From Treponema sp. (GTDB taxonomy: Bacteria; Spirochaetota; Spirochaetia; Treponematales; Breznakiellaceae): 8,852 nucleotides of DNA. The number at the start of each line of letters is the position of its first letter. Within the stretch, counting starts at the first letter, position 1. Under the pieces are notes generated by a model. The model had not been told where the DNA came from and searched no databases. It saw only the letters and a list, made by a program, of their open reading frames with translations. Positions 5,820 to 8,852 of the stretch are shown in pieces. The DNA lies in the NCBI GenBank assembly GCA_031257695.1, contig JAIROB010000227.1, positions 1-8,852 on the forward strand, read 5' to 3'. The position numbers were made by a program, and so were the translations under genes.

Positions 5820-7447
5820 TAACGCTCCTTTGTGTGTTTTACCGCGGCCACAAAGTCCCTGAACAGGGGGCTTGACGCGGTGGGTTTGGACTTAAACTCC
5901 GGGTGGAACTGCACCCCCAGGCCCCAGGGATGATCCGGCCATTCCACCGCTTCCACCAGGCTCCTGTCTTCGGTAAAGCCCGTCAGGAGCAGCCCGGAGT
6001 CGGTCATTTCCCTGCGGAAGGTATTGGCAAACTCGTAACGGTGCCGGTGCCGCTCGGACACGACCTTGGTCTTATAGGCTTCGGAAAACCTGGAGTTCGG
6101 CTCGGGCAGGGATTTCCATTCCCCCAGCCGCATGGTGCCGCCGTAGTTTTTCACGTCCACCTGATCCTCCAAAAGGCTCACCACCGGATGCCTGGTGTCC
6201 TGGTTGAATTCCGTGGAATCCGCGTCTTCCCAGCCCAGGACATTTCGCGCCCAGTCTATCACCATGACCTGCATCCCCAGGCAAATGCCGAAGAAGGGAA
6301 GTTTATGGGTCCGGGCCCAGGCCGCGGCGGTAACCATGCCGTCAACGCCCCGCTGGCCAAAACCTCCGGGGACCAGAACGCCGTCCACGCTTCCGCCTTC
6401 CGCGTTCGCCCCCAGGATCGTGTCCGGGTCCGCGGCTCCCTCCAGCCGGGAGGAGTCGACTTTGACCAGCTTCACCTCCACCGCGTTTTCCAGGCCGGCG
6501 TGGAACAGCGCCTCAAACACCGATTTATAGGCGTCATGGAGATCCATGTACTTGCCCACAATGCCGATCCGCAGGGTCCCGCTCCGGGCCTCAAGCCGTT
6601 TCATCATGTCGCGCCAGGGCTTGAGATTGGCGTGCCGGCTTTCCACCCCCAGCTTTTTGAGCGCCACCTGATCCAGTTTTTGATCGTAAAAAATCAGGGG
6701 CACCTCATAAATGGTGGAAGTCACATGGTAGGAGGTGAATACGGCCTCGTTTTCCACATTGGTAAACAGGGCGATTTTCCGGCGGGTGGCATCGTCCAGA
6801 AGCACCGGCGCGCGGCAGATCAGCATATCCGGCTGGATTCCCTGCTCCTGCATCGCCTTCACCGAATGTTGGGTGGGCTTGGTTTTCAGCTCCCGCTCCC
6901 CAACTTCGGGAATCAGGGTCAGGTGCGCCAAAAGAACATTGTCCCGGCCCAGCTCATGAATAAGCTGCCGGGCCGCCTCCAGGAAGGGGATGGATTCAAT
7001 GTCCCCCACGGTGCCGCCGATCTCCACAATCACCACATCGCTGTCCGCGTCGTCCCGGGAAACCGCGAGGATCCGGCTCTTGATCTCATCGGTGATATGG
7101 GGAATAACCTGGACGCAGCGCCCCAGGTAACGGCCCTCCCGCTCCTTGCGGATCACCGCCTCGTAGATCTGGCCGGTGGTGATGGAATTGGCCCGGGAGA
7201 GGGGTCCCGAGGTAAAGCGGGCGTAGTTTCCCAGGTCCAGGTCCGTTTCGCCCCCGTCGTCGGTGACATAGACCTCCCCGTGCTGGTAAGGGCTCATGGT
7301 CCCGGCGTCCACGTTGATATAGGGATCGCACTTGACCATGCGGACATTGAGCCCCCGGCTTTCCAGCAAGGCGCCCAGCGAAGAGGCCGCGACCCCCTTG
7401 CCCAGACTTGAACACACGCCTCCGGTGACAAAAATATACTTATTCAT
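5819..7447 (-). CDS. pyrG: CTP synthase (glutamine hydrolysing)
   Basis: This enzyme converts UTP to CTP using ATP and glutamine-derived ammonia, the last step of pyrimidine nucleotide synthesis in the cytoplasm. The 542-residue length is standard. The N-terminal synthetase domain begins KYIFVTGGVCSSLGKG, with its P-loop at about 13-19. It also has KCDPYINVDAGTMSPYQHGEV and VEIGGTVGDIES (141-152). The C-terminal class I glutaminase has GGFGQRG (361-367), nucleophile C389 in FGICLGMQ, and H515/E517 in QFHPEF, a complete catalytic triad. The ATG at 7447 is the only start giving the conserved N-terminus. No Shine-Dalgarno precedes it; a near-consensus promoter lies 8 nt upstream. It is the first gene of a likely operon with lptCAB, linking supply of CTP for CDP- and CMP-activated envelope precursors to glycolipid export. 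Confidence 0.99.
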   Translation of the reverse strand: MNKYIFVTGGVCSSLGKGVAASSLGALLESRGLNVRMVKCDPYINVDAGTMSPYQHGEVYVTDDGGETDLDLGNYARFTSGPLSRANSITTGQIYEAVIRKEREGRYLGRCVQVIPHITDEIKSRILAVSRDDADSDVVIVEIGGTVGDIESIPFLEAARQLIHELGRDNVLLAHLTLIPEVGERELKTKPTQHSVKAMQEQGIQPDMLICRAPVLLDDATRRKIALFTNVENEAVFTSYHVTSTIYEVPLIFYDQKLDQVALKKLGVESRHANLKPWRDMMKRLEARSGTLRIGIVGKYMDLHDAYKSVFEALFHAGLENAVEVKLVKVDSSRLEGAADPDTILGANAEGGSVDGVLVPGGFGQRGVDGMVTAAAWARTHKLPFFGICLGMQVMVIDWARNVLGWEDADSTEFNQDTRHPVVSLLEDQVDVKNYGGTMRLGEWKSLPEPNSRFSEAYKTKVVSERHRHRYEFANTFRREMTDSGLLLTGFTEDRSLVEAVEWPDHPWGLGVQFHPEFKSKPTASSPLFRDFVAAVKHTKER

Positions 7448-7455
7448 GTAAAACT

Positions 7456-7484
7456 ATTATTCCGAAGCGCCCGGCTTTAGTCAA
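7456..7484 (-). promoter_or_regulatory. Near-consensus promoter of pyrG-lptCAB, predicting a leaderless mRNA
   Basis: On the minus strand TTGACT (7484-7479) and AATAAT (7461-7456) are separated by exactly 17 nt and each matches the sigma-70 consensus at five of six bases. Eight nucleotides remain between the -10 box and the pyrG ATG, so the expected start point is about two nucleotides before the ATG. This is the strongest two-box promoter in the window. Confidence 0.75.
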
Positions 7485-7548
7485 TCGCGTTTTCCCCGGA
7501 TCGGGCTACAGGGCAAAATCCGCGCCCGCGGCCCCTTCCGCCTTGCCC

Positions 7549-7568
7549 GCGCGCCGGGCTGGGCGCGC
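7549..7568. repeat. GC-rich inverted repeat in the pyrG/VTT divergent intergenic region
   Basis: GCGCGCC and GGCGCGC form a 7-bp inverted repeat with a six-nucleotide spacer. It occupies the place where a -35 box for the VTT gene would be expected and lies about 65 bp upstream of the pyrG -35. It may be a protein-binding dyad for the divergent pair, or merely reflect GC-rich composition. Confidence 0.35.
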
Positions 7569-7582
7569 TTCCCTTTTCACGG

Positions 7583-7588
7583 TATAGT
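7583..7588 (+). promoter_or_regulatory. Candidate -10 box for the VTT-domain gene
   Basis: TATAGT matches the -10 consensus at five of six bases and stands 12 nt before the ATG at 7601. No recognisable -35 box exists at 16-18 nt spacing (the place is taken by GC-rich sequence), nor a TGn extension. The start would give a leader of only about six nucleotides, with no Shine-Dalgarno before the gene. Confidence 0.35.
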
Positions 7589-7600
7589 GGGTTTGCTCGT

Positions 7601-8290
7601 ATGAATAATTCCGTCAGAGCCGGCATTGTTTTTTTCGCGGCCCTGTTTATTGGGTCCGCGGCGGTCTGTCTCCTGCTCCGGCCTTTCATTGCCAATCTGC
7701 GCCTCAGCGAATACCGGGAACAGTTCAGCGCCTGGATACACGGCCTGGGCCTCAAGGGCATGGCGATCCTGCTGGGCATACAGATCCTCCAAATCGTTGT
7801 GGCGGTCATCCCCGGGGGGCTCGTGGAAATAGTGGCCGGCGTCGCCTATGGAGCGTGGGGAGGGTTTGCCCTTTGTATTCTGGGTTGTCTTGCCGCCAGC
7901 GCGGGAATATTCCTGATGGTGCGGATCTTTGGGGCGCCCCTGGTGGAGCGGTTCTTCGGCAAAAAACTGACGGACAAATATAGGTTTCTTGGGAACACGA
8001 AAAAAGTCTCCCTGGCGCTTTTTATCCTGTTCCTCATCCCCGGAATCCCCAAGGACGCTCTCACCTACATTGCGCCCCTGGGGACTATTAAGCCGGGCCG
8101 TTTTCTCCTCATTGCCACCGTCGCCCGCTCCCCGGCTATCCTCATGTCCACCATGTTCGGCAGCTCCGTGCTCCGGGGCAACCGGATGCTCATCGCTCTG
8201 TTCTTTGCGGCAATCGCGCTCACAGGCATGGTCGGCCTGCTCTACGGCGGGCGCATCGCCGACCGGATCAGGCGCCAACACCGCGCCTGA
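7601..8290 (+). CDS. TVP38/TMEM64 (VTT/DedA-like) family integral membrane protein
   Basis: This 229-residue polytopic inner-membrane protein carries the VTT domain found in DedA, TVP38 and TMEM64/TMEM41B proteins. These act as lipid scramblases or as transporters of undecaprenyl phosphate or phospholipid. Hydrophobic segments lie at about 8-28, 53-75, 85-110, 137-155, 165-190 and 196-217. Family hallmarks are VIPGGLVEIVAGVAYGAWGG (69-88), FLIPGIPKDALTYIAPL (144-160), with the Pro-rich re-entrant element, and ARSPAILMSTMFGSS (175-189). The protein ends in a basic cytoplasmic-type tail (RIADRIRRQHRA). The ATG at 7601 is the only plausible start, although no Shine-Dalgarno precedes it. It is transcribed divergently from pyrG-lptCAB, 153 bp apart, so shared control of two envelope-lipid functions is possible. 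Substrate and direction of transport cannot be read from the sequence. Confidence 0.92.
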   Translation: MNNSVRAGIVFFAALFIGSAAVCLLLRPFIANLRLSEYREQFSAWIHGLGLKGMAILLGIQILQIVVAVIPGGLVEIVAGVAYGAWGGFALCILGCLAASAGIFLMVRIFGAPLVERFFGKKLTDKYRFLGNTKKVSLALFILFLIPGIPKDALTYIAPLGTIKPGRFLLIATVARSPAILMSTMFGSSVLRGNRMLIALFFAAIALTGMVGLLYGGRIADRIRRQHRA

Positions 8291-8520
8291 TCCTTATGCT
8301 CCGCGCTTTTGCCGGCGCGGGGGCGCGACACAGGGACCGGGTTTCCCGTGTCGAAGCCGGTCTCAAAAACAGAGCCCCCGCCCGCGGCTCAGGCGTGGTA
8401 GCGCGCCTTCGCTTTGATGCGGTTCAGTCGTGTCCCGTGGTTCGACAATCTTTGCCTCCTCGCCGTTAAAGATTGCGGCTTCCGCGGGCGGGGCGCGGCG
8501 TATGTTCCTTAGGCGTTAGG
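8291..8520 (+). other. Gene-free stretch with several inverted repeats
   Basis: No convincing gene or known RNA family is seen between the VTT gene and the next promoter. Hairpin-capable sequences are frequent: CCGCGC/GCGCGG (8301-8320), a 10-bp stem with one bulged A (8326-8353), GAGCC/GGCTC (8372-8390) and CAATCTTT/AAAGATTG (8447-8475). None is followed by a T-run, so a clear intrinsic terminator for the VTT gene is not visible. The first two hairpins may still serve as its 3' end. Confidence 0.5.
8326..8353 (+). repeat. Ten-bp hairpin downstream of the VTT gene
   Basis: CGACAC-(A)-GGGA pairs with TCCC-GTGTCG around a seven-nucleotide loop, leaving one bulged A. It begins 36 nt past the stop codon at 8290. 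No T-run follows, so it is a candidate 3'-end or processing structure rather than a classical terminator. Its right arm shares the TCCCGTG core with the repeats at 8433 and 8537. Confidence 0.45.
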
Positions 8521-8537
8521 TTGTGCAAACCACGGGA
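8433..8537. repeat. Inverted repeats about 90 bp apart before the solute-binding protein gene
   Basis: TCCCGTGGTTCGACAA at 8433-8448 recurs inverted as TTGTGCAAACCACGGGA at 8521-8537. The TCCCGTGGTT/AACCACGGGA arms are perfect over 10 bp and the TTGT ends also match, with one small indel between. The right copy spans the -35 box and spacer of the predicted promoter. An 8-bp inverted repeat (8447-8454 with 8468-8475) is nested inside. The arrangement fits paired operators or a structured RNA. No target-site duplication supports a miniature transposon. Confidence 0.5.
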
Positions 8538-8549
8538 ACCTGTTATTCT
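8521..8549 (+). promoter_or_regulatory. Candidate extended -10 promoter of the solute-binding protein gene
   Basis: TTGTGC (8521-8526) and TATTCT (8544-8549) are 17 nt apart, and TGT directly before the -10 box gives an extended -10 element. Each box is only a partial match to consensus. Transcription would start near 8556, just before the GGAGG ribosome site at 8557-8561. Confidence 0.5.
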
Positions 8550-8569
8550 GAGCCCCGGAGGAACTAACG

Positions 8570-8852
8570 ATGAAGAAGAGAGGCATTTTATTACTATTGG
8601 TCTGCGCCCTGCTTATCGCGGCGGGGACGGATGTGTTTGCCGGGGGCAAGCAGGAGCCCGGCGGGGCCAAGGCGTTCATTATCGCCACGGACACCACCTT
8701 CGCGCCCTTTGAATTCCAGGACGCGGGGGGCAGCTACGTGGGGGTGGACATAGACCTGCTGGCGGCCATTGCCGCGGATCAGGGCTTTGCCTACGAGCTC
8801 AAGCCCCTGGGGTTCAGCGCCGCGGTGGCGGCCCTGGAGTCCAACCAGGCGG
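8570..8852 (+). CDS. Amino-acid ABC transporter solute-binding protein (family 3), 3' end outside window
   Basis: Ninety-four codons are visible and the frame is open at the window edge. A signal peptide (MKKRG, hydrophobic run, probable cut after DVFA at 24) precedes a mature start GGKQEPGG. The first lobe of an extracellular solute-binding protein family 3 follows: FIIATDTTFAPFEFQD (36-51), GVDIDLLAAIAADQGF (58-73) and a start of the next strand around LKPLGFSAAVAAL. Such periplasmic or membrane-tethered proteins capture polar amino acids such as glutamine for an ABC importer. The exact ligand needs the missing C-terminal part. Residue 24 is A and no cysteine follows, so this is a secreted rather than lipidated form. 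The ATG at 8570 has GGAGG eight nucleotides upstream. Permease and ATPase genes would be expected downstream, outside the window. Confidence 0.92.
   Translation, partial: MKKRGILLLLVCALLIAAGTDVFAGGKQEPGGAKAFIIATDTTFAPFEFQDAGGSYVGVDIDLLAAIAADQGFAYELKPLGFSAAVAALESNQA

Noticed and set aside
5903..7411. A 502-codon open frame on the plus strand opposite pyrG
   Set aside because: It is the antisense of the certain pyrG gene, with His/Gly/Pro-rich composition typical of shadow frames in GC-rich DNA.
8421..8450. GGTTCGACAATC as the T-arm of a tRNA
   Set aside because: No T-stem complement, acceptor stem or anticodon arm can be built around it on either strand.
8291..8569. tmRNA, SRP RNA or RNase P RNA in the structured gene-free stretch
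   Set aside because: I could not find the conserved cores or end sequences of these RNAs; the hairpins alone are not diagnostic.

Overview
The window is a GC-rich bacterial chromosome segment of ordinary coding density. It most resembles a Treponema-type spirochaete. This rests on family resemblance only: a lipoprotein-type LptC with a relaxed lipobox, a solute-binding protein whose mature end begins GGKQE, an orphan methyltransferase of the URO-D/MtaA family, and a single-domain PilZ protein. No rRNA or other marker fixes the species.

Layout. From 1 to about 7447 every gene lies on the minus strand, so the 5'-most gene is at the right. pyrG (CTP synthase, 7447-5819) leads a tight cluster with lptC (5792-5085), lptA (5088-4318) and lptB (4312-3521). 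The lpt genes are joined by a 4-nt ATGA overlap and a 5-nt gap, so co-transcription and translational coupling are likely. A 197-bp gap follows, holding a good extended -10 promoter and two imperfect direct repeats. It precedes a URO-D/MtaA-family gene (3323-2283) that ends in a strong 12-bp hairpin and so looks monocistronic. Next are a PilZ protein (2194-1856), an RlmM-like 2'-O-ribose methyltransferase that overlaps the PilZ gene by 35 nt (1890-925, TTG start), and the 5' part of accD (743-1, running out of the window).

To the right of pyrG the strand switches. A divergent TVP38/TMEM64 (VTT/DedA-like) membrane protein (7601-8290) is followed by a 279-bp gene-free stretch rich in inverted repeats. 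The 5' part of an amino-acid ABC transporter solute-binding protein (8570-end) closes the window.

How the genes fit together. Much of the window serves the cell envelope. AccD makes malonyl-CoA for fatty acids. PyrG makes CTP for CDP- and CMP-activated lipid and sugar precursors. LptB/C/A would move an amphipathic glycolipid to the outer membrane. The VTT protein is probably a lipid scramblase or transporter. I found no new defence system, mobile element, CRISPR array or RNA gene. The most notable signals are regulatory or architectural. Three genes (pyrG, the PilZ gene and the VTT gene) have promoter-like -10 boxes only 8-12 nt before the start codon and no Shine-Dalgarno, suggesting leaderless mRNAs. 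The URO-D-family gene has tandem candidate activator sites. LptC is apparently lipid-anchored, and all three Lpt proteins carry acidic or proline-rich tails. A TCCCGTG-type motif recurs three times before the solute-binding protein gene.
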